Of a stretch of 20,762 nt of DNA, positions 7,111 to 14,297 are shown piece by piece. How positions within the stretch are numbered: position 1 is the stretch's first letter; every line of letters starts with the position of its first letter. The DNA comes from Lachnospiraceae bacterium UBA7225 (lineage in GTDB: Bacteria; Bacillota; Clostridia; Lachnospirales; Lachnospiraceae): assembly GCA_002473385.1 (NCBI GenBank), contig DKTR01000047.1:3215-23976 (forward strand). Reading direction: 5' to 3'. The notes below the pieces were generated by a model. It was not told where the DNA came from. It saw only the letters and a program-made list of their open reading frames with translations, and made no database searches. The position numbers were made by a program, and so were the translations under genes.

Positions 7111-8055
7111 ATGAAAGGAATATTGAAAGATAAAAAAGCATTTTTGATATTTTTACTTCCGGCGCTGGTGTTTTATTTATTTTCTGTTTTTTATCCGATT
7201 GCAGAATCTATCCGCTTTAGTTTTATTAAATGGGGCGGTCTGGGTGAAAAAAAGTTTGTCGGACTGCAAAACTATATACATTTGTTTCAGGACAAGGTTT
7301 TTTATACTGCATTCTGGAATAATCTTGTGTATCTGGTAATAGTGGTTGGGATGCAGATTCTAATAGGACTTTTGCTGGCAGTTCTTCTTACTTACCTGAC
7401 AAAGGGCGTTGCCTTTATAAAAACGCTCTACTATGTTCCCTGCATTATCACTGCAGTTGCTGTAACACAGCTTTTTAGAAGTATGTATGCGACACAGCCG
7501 GAAGGTATTATTAATCAGATATTAAAGGCCGTAGGTCTGGGACAGTTCGCAACGTCATGGCTTACAAATATCAAAACTGTGCTGGTATGTGTTTCAATTC
7601 CCGAGGGATGGCGCTATACGGGAATGTATATGGTTATTTTTTATGCGGCGCTGATTTCACTGGATCCTGAAATTTGTGAAGCTGCGAGAATTGACGGAGC
7701 AAATGGATGGCAGACATTGATCCGTGTCAAATTGCCAATGATTAAAGAAGTACTGCTTCTGACACTTACAATGGTATTGACAGGTGCTTTAAGAGGATTT
7801 GATATTCCATTTATTCTCACAAATGGAGGACCTGGAAACGTCAGTGAACTGATGTCGACTTATATGTACAAAAAAGCTTTTGCGGGCAATCAGTTTGGTT
7901 ATGGAAGTACAATAGCAGTATTTATCATAGCAGAAAGTATTCTGGTAGTCTGTGTTTTGAAAGTACTGTTTACAGGAAAAGATGAGAGAGAGGAACGCAG
8001 AATACAAAAGGAACAGCGGAAAATGAGAAAACTTGAAAGGAGAAGCGGCAGATGA
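7111..8055 (+). CDS. Sugar ABC transporter permease, MalF-type
   Basis: 314 residues, CUT1-family inner-membrane subunit. Hydrophobic segments include about 11-30, 72-96, 105-122, 155-182, 213-230 and 266-287. The cytoplasmic EAA loop that docks the ATPase is at about 190-209 (EAARIDGANGWQTLIRVKLP), close to consensus. The C-terminus is a basic tail (289-314). It pairs with the next gene, whose ATG overlaps this stop by four bases (ATGA), so they are translationally coupled. No ATPase gene is present in the locus; such systems in Firmicutes commonly use a shared MsmX-type ATPase encoded elsewhere. Substrate inferred from neighbours: a small fructose-containing oligosaccharide. Confidence 0.94.
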   Translation: MKGILKDKKAFLIFLLPALVFYLFSVFYPIAESIRFSFIKWGGLGEKKFVGLQNYIHLFQDKVFYTAFWNNLVYLVIVVGMQILIGLLLAVLLTYLTKGVAFIKTLYYVPCIITAVAVTQLFRSMYATQPEGIINQILKAVGLGQFATSWLTNIKTVLVCVSIPEGWRYTGMYMVIFYAALISLDPEICEAARIDGANGWQTLIRVKLPMIKEVLLLTLTMVLTGALRGFDIPFILTNGGPGNVSELMSTYMYKKAFAGNQFGYGSTIAVFIIAESILVVCVLKVLFTGKDEREERRIQKEQRKMRKLERRSGR

Positions 8056-8879
8056 AAAAGAAAGCATTGAAGACTGTACTGGTTGTGACGGTATTATTTT
8101 TTCTGTTTATTCAATTATATCCGGTAGTCTGGCTGTTTCTTGCGAGTTTGAAGCCTTCGGTTGAACTTGCGACAAAACCATTTGCACTTCCGGACGCACC
8201 GACTTTACAAAATTATTTAGATATTTTTAATGAAGGAAATGTGTTCCGCTATATGTGGAACAGCTTAAAGGTTACAGTGATTTCTATTATTCTGATTGTA
8301 GCTTTAAGCAGTACTGCCGGCTTTGCTCTTTCGAAATTCAGATTCCGGATTACAAAACCGATTTATGCGTTTTTTACGTTTGGAATTATGATTCCCGTAC
8401 AGATTACGCTGATACCGCTCTTTTGCTTTTACAGCCAGATGGGTATTCTGAATTCTTCTTTTACCCTGATTCTTCCGCAGGTTGGATTTGCCCTGCCTTT
8501 GTCGGTTATGATGTTTGTGAGCTTTTACAGCTTTGTGCCGAATGAATTGATTGAGGCTGCGGTCATGGACGGCTGCAGTACATACGGTATTTTTGCCAGA
8601 ATCGTATTTCCTCTGGCAAGGAATACAGTAATTACAATAGGTTCTATGTACTGTATTCTGATCTGGAATGACTTTATTTTTGCAAATACCTTTATTACAG
8701 ATAATAAAGCGAAAACGGTTGCACTTGGTCTGAGAGATTACGTAGGGGCATTTGGAAATGTAAACTGGGGAATGACGTTTGCTGCAATTGCTATCACAAT
8801 ATTACCTCCAATGCTGGTTTACTTTGCGCTGAACAAATATGTGACAGCCGGTATGACAATGGGAGCAACGAAAGGATAA
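8052..8879 (+). CDS. Sugar ABC transporter permease, MalG-type
   Basis: 275 residues, second membrane subunit of the importer. An N-terminal membrane segment (about 8-31) is followed by the usual core of five, and the EAA loop lies at about 168-187 (EAAVMDGCSTYGIFARIVFP). Length is normal for the family (about 275-280). Its start overlaps the end of the MalF-type gene by four bases, and the GH172 gene begins three bases after its stop, so transporter and enzyme are tightly coupled. This coupling is good evidence that the imported sugar is the GH172 substrate. Confidence 0.94.
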   Translation: MKKKALKTVLVVTVLFFLFIQLYPVVWLFLASLKPSVELATKPFALPDAPTLQNYLDIFNEGNVFRYMWNSLKVTVISIILIVALSSTAGFALSKFRFRITKPIYAFFTFGIMIPVQITLIPLFCFYSQMGILNSSFTLILPQVGFALPLSVMMFVSFYSFVPNELIEAAVMDGCSTYGIFARIVFPLARNTVITIGSMYCILIWNDFIFANTFITDNKAKTVALGLRDYVGAFGNVNWGMTFAAIAITILPPMLVYFALNKYVTAGMTMGATKG

Positions 8880-8882
8880 AAA

Positions 8883-9977
8883 ATGAACGAGCTTAGTTGG
8901 ATGCCTTATTTAAGACACGGGAAAAGCAGGGCGATAAATGCGGAAAATCCGACCGGTGAAAAAGGAAATGGCGGGAGGACAGCGAGCAAACTTGGCATAT
9001 CAAGAAAAGGAAGTCCCTGCCTTAGAGATTTACAGCCTGGCAGTGTCACCGTTCTGGCAGATATTCAGGATTGTGGAATTATACGTCATATATGGATGAC
9101 GGTAGATAACAAAACAACGGATGCAGATTGTTTTGTTCTGAGAGATCTGATATTGCGTATGTACTGGGATGGAGAAGAAGAACCGTCTGTGGAAGTACCG
9201 CTTGGAGATTTTTTCTGCTGCGGATTTGGACAGGAGTGTTATGTGAATTCAAGTCCGGTCGTAGTGGCGCCGTCACGGGGATTTAACTGCTATTTTAGTA
9301 TGCCGTTTAGAAGAAGTGCCAGGATTACACTGGAAAATCAACATAAAAATGCCATACCCGCATTTTTTTATCAGATTGATTATTGTCTGTATGATGACCT
9401 TCCGGAAGAAACAGAATATTTCCATGCACAGTGGCGCAGAGAAAAAATTACTTCACTGGGACGGGACTATGTAATTGCTGACGGAATAAAAGGAAAAGGT
9501 ACATATGTAGGCACTTATCTTGCTTTGTCGGTTCTGGAACGATACTGGTGGGGAGAGGGAGAAGTAAAATTCTATATTGACGGTGATGAACAGTATCCGA
9601 CCATCTGCGGAACAGGAATGGAAGATTATGTGGGAGGATCATGGAGTTTTGCGTCTCATCCGGATGGAAAAACAGTGGAAAATACATATTGTACACCATA
9701 TATGGGATATCCGTTTTATTCCAGGCATGACCAGCTGGTGTATAATGCGTATCACAATGATGACTGCCCTCCTATGAGGGGATTTTACAGATGGCATATC
9801 CCGGACCCGATATTTTTCGAAGAGAATCTGAAGGTAACTGTGCAGCAAATTGGAGTAAGCCATGGAGGACTGTTTGAAAGACAGGATGATCTATCCAGTG
9901 TCGCATATTGGTATCAGATTGAGAAGCACGCGAAATATCCGGAGCTTCCGGAAGCAAAGGAACGCTGGCCAAGATAA
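8883..9977 (+). CDS. GH172 (DUF2961) glycosidase, probable difructose-dianhydride or alpha-fructofuranosidase
   Basis: 364 residues matching DUF2961, now CAZy family GH172: LADIQDCGIIRHIWMTV (about 58-74), VPLGDFFCCGFG (105-116), WWGEGEVKFYIDGDEQYPTICGTGMEDYVGG (222-252) and FYRWHIPDPI (301-310). Glu226 and Glu247 are 21 residues apart, the spacing I recall for the catalytic pair Glu270/Glu291 of the Bifidobacterium dentium enzyme that founded the family and makes/hydrolyses difructose dianhydride I. Other GH172 members are alpha-D-arabinofuranosidases. The flanking GH32 genes favour a fructose substrate here. No signal peptide, so cytoplasmic. It lies 3 bases after the permease gene and 2 bases before the GH32 gene. 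Family assignment is confident; exact substrate is inference. Confidence 0.88.
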   Translation: MNELSWMPYLRHGKSRAINAENPTGEKGNGGRTASKLGISRKGSPCLRDLQPGSVTVLADIQDCGIIRHIWMTVDNKTTDADCFVLRDLILRMYWDGEEEPSVEVPLGDFFCCGFGQECYVNSSPVVVAPSRGFNCYFSMPFRRSARITLENQHKNAIPAFFYQIDYCLYDDLPEETEYFHAQWRREKITSLGRDYVIADGIKGKGTYVGTYLALSVLERYWWGEGEVKFYIDGDEQYPTICGTGMEDYVGGSWSFASHPDGKTVENTYCTPYMGYPFYSRHDQLVYNAYHNDDCPPMRGFYRWHIPDPIFFEENLKVTVQQIGVSHGGLFERQDDLSSVAYWYQIEKHAKYPELPEAKERWPR

Positions 9978-9979
9978 TT

Positions 9980-11434
9980 ATGATGGAAAACTATTTTACG
10001 CAGATCAGATCTGCAAATAAAGAGCAGTGGCGGCCCCAGTATCATTTTACAGCCCCGGGCGGGTGGATGAATGATCCCAATGGACTGATATATTATAAAG
10101 GATGGTATCATCTGTTTTATCAATATAATCCGGAAGGCTGCGATTGGGGAAGTATGCACTGGGGACATGCGGTAAGTAAAGATATGTTTCACTGGAAGGA
10201 CTTGCCCATTGCCTTGTATCCGGATCAGGTATATGACAAACATAAAGACGGAGGATGTTTCTCCGGAAGCGCTGTCGAAAAAGATGGAATATTATACTGT
10301 TTTTATACTTCTACGACATATAAAAATGGGAAAATGATCCAGACACAGAGTCTTGCATTGTCAGAAGACGGCGTACACTTTACAAAATATGAAAATAATC
10401 CGGTAATTTCGGTTCCGCCTGATGAAATAGAGAGAGATTTCAGGGATCCTAAGGTATTAAAGGTTGGAAATGCCTGGTATATGGTTGTGGGTGCATCTGC
10501 CGGCGGTGCGGAAGAAGAAAACGGGGAGGGAAGGGTTCTTCTCTATAAATCCTCCGATTTGTTTCGGTGGGATTTCGTGGGAAATCTGCTGGAATCGAAA
10601 GAACTGCTGGGAACCATGCCGGAATGCCCGGACCTGTTTTACCTGGATGGAAAATGGGTTCTGACCTGTTCGCCGATGAAGCAGTCCACAAACATTAAAG
10701 CTTTGTATTGCGTTGGAGAAATTGACTTTGAAAAATGTGAGTTTCATGTTGAAAGGACAGGAAACATGGACTGGGGATTTGATTATTATGCACCGCAGTC
10801 TTTTCTGGACAAACATGGAAACCGTATTATTTTTGCATGGGAAAACGAATGGGCATGGATGCCGTGGTTTCATGGATGGGGACCTACGGATAAAGAGAAT
10901 TGGCGCGGTACGCTGAGTATTCCGAGAAAAGCAAAACTGGATGAAGAGTTAAATCTGATTCTTTCCCCGGTTGATGAGTTTTATTCTTTGCAAAAAGAAT
11001 CTGTTGTCTATGAAAACTGTCTGATTGAAAAAAGCAAGAAAACAATACAATTAAACAACCCTTATTGTTATAGTCTGCATATAAGCTGTGCTGTTTCAAC
11101 GGAGGAACCCGGTGGAATAGAGATAGGTATCTTTGCAAAAGAAGAGAAATGTGCAGAAGTATGCGTTGACTGCAGCAATATGATGCTGACATTTAACGGG
11201 GAAAATGCGGATTGCTATGATTCCGGAAAATTAAGTACAGAGATATCTGCTGTTAACGGGAAAATAGATATCGTGCTGCTGGTTGATCACAGCATCATAG
11301 AGATTTACATAAATGGCGGAAGGCAGTGTATCAGCTGCAATGTTTATCCGGAAAAAGCACAGACAGGATTGTGGGTGAGGTCACTCCAAAAGGAAATGAA
11401 ACTGGAAAAGCTGGAGATTGCCTGTGCTGTTTAG
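9980..11434 (+). CDS. GH32 beta-fructofuranosidase (intracellular)
   Basis: 484 residues with all canonical GH32 motifs: GGWMNDPNG with nucleophile Asp32, YQYNPEGCDWGSMHWGHA, FRDP at 154-157 (Asp156, transition-state stabiliser) and MPECPDLF with acid/base Glu215. The propeller spans about 20-320 and the beta-sandwich about 330-484. It hydrolyses terminal beta-fructofuranosyl bonds (sucrose, inulin-type or levan-type oligosaccharides). No signal peptide, so it acts on imported sugar, probably the GH172 product. ATG 9980 follows the GH172 stop by two bases; a second ATG is at 9983, and the ribosome site (AAAGGA, about 9956-9961) is distant, so reinitiation is likely. Its TAG overlaps the TAA of the convergent gene, and I see no terminator between them. 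Confidence 0.95.
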   Translation: MMENYFTQIRSANKEQWRPQYHFTAPGGWMNDPNGLIYYKGWYHLFYQYNPEGCDWGSMHWGHAVSKDMFHWKDLPIALYPDQVYDKHKDGGCFSGSAVEKDGILYCFYTSTTYKNGKMIQTQSLALSEDGVHFTKYENNPVISVPPDEIERDFRDPKVLKVGNAWYMVVGASAGGAEEENGEGRVLLYKSSDLFRWDFVGNLLESKELLGTMPECPDLFYLDGKWVLTCSPMKQSTNIKALYCVGEIDFEKCEFHVERTGNMDWGFDYYAPQSFLDKHGNRIIFAWENEWAWMPWFHGWGPTDKENWRGTLSIPRKAKLDEELNLILSPVDEFYSLQKESVVYENCLIEKSKKTIQLNNPYCYSLHISCAVSTEEPGGIEIGIFAKEEKCAEVCVDCSNMMLTFNGENADCYDSGKLSTEISAVNGKIDIVLLVDHSIIEIYINGGRQCISCNVYPEKAQTGLWVRSLQKEMKLEKLEIACAV

Positions 11435-12459
11435 AGCGGAGAGGGCATTTCTGTGAGCGGTGCAATGGAGGCTGCTTCAATGCAGAAGGACAGACCTTCA
11501 AAGACATCCTCCAGTGTGTCGGTGAGGGTATCCAGTGTAGCAAGCAGGGCAGAGTATTCTTTTGCAGTTTCTGTTTCTTTCCAGCAGGGCACAAGCAGGA
11601 GTACATGGTTGCCCATTACAGGACCGGTGACTGCCTGGGGCAGATTTTCTAATATTGTTTCGCGAAATTTCATATAGTCTTTCTGAAGATGCACGGCGGA
11701 ACCGACTGGATTCTGCAGGGCATCTTTTTTTTGCAGCAGCAGGGTATGTGAGACAGCACGGGAACGGCTGCCGGAAACCGGGCTCTGTGAGGGAGAAGCT
11801 GAATGGCAGGCTGTATCTGCAGCTGCCAAAGAAACGGAGCCAGGAGACGTTCCGGCATCCGCTGAAATATCCGGATTGTCTGCGGATGGCGGCAGCTCAC
11901 CGAAGGTTATGGTGACAATACGCCCGTAATTCTGGGAAATCCCCAGAAGAGTTTTATATTGCTTCAGTGATTTTGCGTAGCCGTCAGGGAAAAATAACTG
12001 GTTGATCAGACCATGCTCTACTACCGGAACGGCAGCATCAAATTTTTCCTGGACCATACGGTTCTGCTGCTGGCGTTTTTGGGAATGGGCGACCATGGAA
12101 AATGCTGTATCCAGAACCGGCAGCACTTTTTCACGAAACAGTGGTTTCGTAAGGTGCGCAAGGATGTTCAGATTTTTGGATTCTGTATGGTAGAATGCTT
12201 TGTCGGAGGCAGACACAGTTATAAAAATGCATTTTAGATGAAAGGAGCGGATTTCACGCACTATTTCAAAGCCCCGCATGCCGGGCATCTGAATATTGAT
12301 GATCGCAATATCCGGGACAAACCTGCGCGCAAGTGTCCGTGTATAAAGTGTCGTTTTCGACACGCGGATATCACAATTTTCATGAAAATGGCTGTGAATC
12401 ATATTAATAAGAGCATTTAAAACAACGCCCTCGTTGTCTGCAAGAAGAATTTTGTACAT
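11431..12459 (-). CDS. Response-regulator-like protein with Asn at the phospho-acceptor position and no DNA-binding domain (probably truncated)
   Basis: 342 residues. Residues 1-120 are a receiver domain: YKILLADNE, PDIAIINIQMPGMRGFE, and the conserved Lys-Pro at 105-106. The usual phospho-acceptor Asp is Asn55 here, and the acidic pair is Asp8-Asn9, so normal phosphorylation is unlikely. Residues about 140-330 resemble the middle domain of YesN-type regulators (YGRIVTITFGEL, GNHVLLLVPC), interrupted by a Ser/Ala/Pro-rich stretch at about 205-250. The AraC-type helix-turn-helix expected after it is absent: the protein stops at EMPSPL, its TAA overlapping the stop of the convergent GH32 gene. 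This looks like truncation at the edge of the sugar locus. GGAGG six bases before the ATG supports the start. No sensor kinase is nearby. Confidence 0.72.
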   Translation of the reverse strand: MYKILLADNEGVVLNALINMIHSHFHENCDIRVSKTTLYTRTLARRFVPDIAIINIQMPGMRGFEIVREIRSFHLKCIFITVSASDKAFYHTESKNLNILAHLTKPLFREKVLPVLDTAFSMVAHSQKRQQQNRMVQEKFDAAVPVVEHGLINQLFFPDGYAKSLKQYKTLLGISQNYGRIVTITFGELPPSADNPDISADAGTSPGSVSLAAADTACHSASPSQSPVSGSRSRAVSHTLLLQKKDALQNPVGSAVHLQKDYMKFRETILENLPQAVTGPVMGNHVLLLVPCWKETETAKEYSALLATLDTLTDTLEDVFEGLSFCIEAASIAPLTEMPSPL

Positions 12460-12477
12460 CTGGTGCCTCCATTTTTT

Positions 12478-12633
12478 CTGTTACATCAATTGGTAACATT
12501 TCAGCCAAGCTGCTCTGTTACCTGCAAAAATCCATTTAAAATCGCTTCGCGATGGGATTTTTGCACTTTTGTATCATTTCCTTACGGTCTTTGCAGCAAG
12601 TGCAAAGACCTGGCTGAACTGTTACATCAATTG
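12478..12633. repeat. Palindrome-rich intergenic element bounded by 15-bp direct repeats
   Basis: CTGTTACATCAATTG occurs exactly at 12478-12492 and 12619-12633. Between them are an 8-bp inverted pair, TTCAGCCA (12500-12507) and TGGCTGAA (12611-12618); an 11-bp inverted pair, TGCAAAAATCC (12523-12533) and GGATTTTTGCA (12555-12565), enclosing ATCGC/GCGAT; and a perfect 10-bp hairpin, GGTCTTTGCA (12586-12595) and TGCAAAGACC (12601-12610). This nested structure suggests a REP- or MITE-like dispersed element rather than a gene. It fills much of the 421-bp gap between the response-regulator-like gene and the ROK start. I see no coding potential there. Confidence 0.65.
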
Positions 12634-12780
12634 CTTTATTTGCAAATATGTTCGCAATCAGTTATTGCTATCTTATCAAATATTATGCGGCAAGGCAAGC
12701 AGAGGAAAGCAACTGGAACAGATTTCCCGGCAATCTGTTAAAAGCTGGATACGAAGCTTTGGAGAGGAGGGAAAATCCGA

Positions 12781-12809
12781 TTGCGCTTTTTCATGAAATA
12801 GTCTATAGT
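12781..12809 (+). promoter_or_regulatory. Predicted promoter of the first ROK gene
   Basis: Weak -35 TTGCGC (12781-12786), 17-bp spacer, -10 TATAGT (12804-12809, five of six). The start point near 12816 would leave about 65 bases before GTG 12881. It would also make the upstream ATG at 12818 leaderless, one reason to prefer the GTG start. Confidence 0.45.
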
Positions 12810-12880
12810 TAATAGTAATGAGTTGCCCGGCAAATTGTCCCTTGGCTCATAATAAACATTGTGGATTAGGAGAAGATAAC

Positions 12881-13993
12881 GTGGAGGATAATAGAGTAAC
12901 GGCGCGGAATGTTGGGGATGTGTACCGCCATATTTACAGAAACGGGACAAGCTCGCGGCAGATGATTGCGGCAGATCTTGGCATCAGCCTTCCGACGGTG
13001 ACGCAGAATCTGAACTATCTGAAGGACTGCGGGCTGATTTTCAATGCCGGGGAATTTGAATCCACTGGCGGGCGCAAGGCAAATATGCTTAGCATCATGC
13101 CGGATGCCAGGCTGGCGGTGGGCATGGACGTTACGCAGACGCATGTCTCAGTAGTTCTGACAGATCTGAAGCTGAACATTCTGGATTCGGCAAAAACGCA
13201 TGTATTATTTCGCGGTGCAGATGATTACTATGAAATGCTGGCGGAGCATGTGGAAATGATATTAGCAAAAAACGGAGTTGATCCGGAAAGATTTCTGGGC
13301 GTAGGTATTTCTTTGCCGGCAATTGTCAACGAGCTGGAAAATACCATTTCCGATTCAAAAGTAATCGATATACCCGATGATTTTTACGGTCAGATGCAAA
13401 AAAAGTTTCCTTATCCGGTACGTCTCTTTAATGATGCAAATGCGGCGGGCTGGACGGAGCTGCAGGCGCGTGGAAAGCAGCAGCCGATGGTATATCTTTC
13501 TCTGAGCAACAGTGTGGGCGGCGCCGTTTTGATGAACCGGGTTTATACCGGGAGAAACTGGCGGGGCGGGGAGTTTGGCCATATGACAATTGTGCCTGAC
13601 GGGAAAGCGTGCTACTGTGGCCGGCATGGCTGCCTGAATGCATATTGTTCTGCGAGGGTACTGTCCGATTTCACGGATGGGGATATCCGGCAGTTCTTCT
13701 ATGAGATGAAGACAAACGGCAATCGTGGGTATCGCCGGGTGTTTGATGAATATATGCAGTATCTTGCCCGGGCGGTCAATAATCTGCGTATGTGTTTCGA
13801 CTGCGACGTTGTGCTTGGCGGTATGGTCGGTGCATGTATGGAAGAATATATTGGGGAGTTCAGGGATATTGTAAAAGAGCTGGCACCTTTTGAGAGTGAT
13901 GCGGATTATGTAAAAATATGCTCTTTCCGCACCGAACCGTCGGCGGTGGGGGCAGCACTTTATTTTGTTGATGATTTTGTGCGGCAGATATAA
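12881..13993 (+). CDS. ROK-family transcriptional regulator (NagC/XylR-like)
   Basis: About 370 residues from GTG 12881, chosen because AGGAGA (12868-12873) precedes it at good spacing; the in-frame ATG at 12818 has no ribosome site. The N-terminal winged helix-turn-helix is at about 8-50 (RHIYRNGTSSRQMIAADLGISLPTVTQNL in two parts), followed by the ROK sugar-kinase-like domain: NDANAA at 184-189, GEFGH at 230-234 and the zinc-site cysteines 244, 246 and 251 (CYCGRHGC). NDAN keeps the Asp that is catalytic in ROK kinases, but the DNA-binding domain makes a regulator far more likely. It lies upstream of, and on the same strand as, the polyol dehydrogenase gene, with a terminator between. That gene is the most plausible target. 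Confidence 0.9.
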   Translation: MEDNRVTARNVGDVYRHIYRNGTSSRQMIAADLGISLPTVTQNLNYLKDCGLIFNAGEFESTGGRKANMLSIMPDARLAVGMDVTQTHVSVVLTDLKLNILDSAKTHVLFRGADDYYEMLAEHVEMILAKNGVDPERFLGVGISLPAIVNELENTISDSKVIDIPDDFYGQMQKKFPYPVRLFNDANAAGWTELQARGKQQPMVYLSLSNSVGGAVLMNRVYTGRNWRGGEFGHMTIVPDGKACYCGRHGCLNAYCSARVLSDFTDGDIRQFFYEMKTNGNRGYRRVFDEYMQYLARAVNNLRMCFDCDVVLGGMVGACMEEYIGEFRDIVKELAPFESDADYVKICSFRTEPSAVGAALYFVDDFVRQI

Positions 13994-14023
13994 AACAGTC
14001 AAAAAAATTTTCGAAACAATAGG

Positions 14024-14051
14024 ACAGATATGCATGTTGCATATCTGTTTT
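14024..14051 (+). terminator. Terminator of the first ROK gene
   Basis: Perfect 11-bp stem ACAGATATGCA (14024-14034) and TGCATATCTGT (14038-14048), 3-base loop, T-run at 14048-14051. It lies 31 bases after the ROK stop codon. Confidence 0.75.
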
Positions 14052-14054
14052 GCT

Positions 14055-14177
14055 AACTTAAACAAAATGATTTTCTAAAGTTTGGTTTTGAAAAACGTGA
14101 TAATAAAGAAAATGACGAAAAAACATCCAAAATCAGGAGGCTAAATTTGTCATATCCTTACAAACTTAAGTAAAATG
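14055..14177. repeat. Two 15-bp direct repeats upstream of the dehydrogenase promoter
   Basis: AACTTAAACAAAATG (14055-14069) and AACTTAAGTAAAATG (14163-14177) agree at 13 of 15 positions; the second contains the palindrome ACTTAAGT and ends 13 bases before the -35 box. They could be binding sites for the adjacent ROK regulator. They lie in the 304-bp gap 13994-14297, which otherwise holds a terminator, a promoter, an operator-like inverted repeat and a possible 8-codon leader reading frame (14147-14173, behind AGGAGG), but no clear gene. Confidence 0.4.
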
Positions 14178-14189
14178 GTTAATAAATGG

Positions 14190-14218
14190 TTGACTACGGT
14201 AAAAAAAAGGGATATAAA
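14190..14218 (+). promoter_or_regulatory. Promoter of the polyol dehydrogenase gene
   Basis: TTGACT (14190-14195), 17-bp spacer, TATAAA (14213-14218), five of six at both boxes. The start point would be near 14225, giving a leader of about 73 bases that carries the inverted repeat at 14234-14251. Confidence 0.7.
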
Positions 14219-14233
14219 TAGATTATCAGATAA

Positions 14234-14251
14234 GGCAGGTATTAGCCTGCC
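14234..14251. promoter_or_regulatory. Operator-like inverted repeat in the dehydrogenase leader
   Basis: GGCAGG (14234-14239) and CCTGCC (14246-14251), 6-base spacer, just downstream of the predicted start point. The position fits a repressor site or small leader hairpin; the binding factor cannot be named. Confidence 0.4.
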
Positions 14252-14297
14252 GGGCAATACATTTTACGGACAAAATTATAGAAAGGAATCATAGAAT

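Noticed and set aside
7111..8879. ATPase subunit of the importer within the locus
   Set aside because: No Walker A/B protein is encoded in the window; a shared ATPase elsewhere is assumed.
12463..12796. Short plus-strand frames in the gap between the response-regulator-like gene and the ROK gene
   Set aside because: They run through the palindromic repeat element, have no ribosome site and resemble no protein.
12818..12880. Upstream ATG start for the first ROK protein, adding 21 Cys-rich residues
   Set aside because: No ribosome site, and it would sit at the predicted transcription start; GTG 12881 has AGGAGA at proper spacing and begins just before the family's usual N-terminus.
12881..13993. 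ROK protein as fructokinase completing the fructose pathway
   Set aside because: Although NDAN is present, the N-terminal winged helix marks it as a regulator; no dedicated fructokinase is seen in the window.
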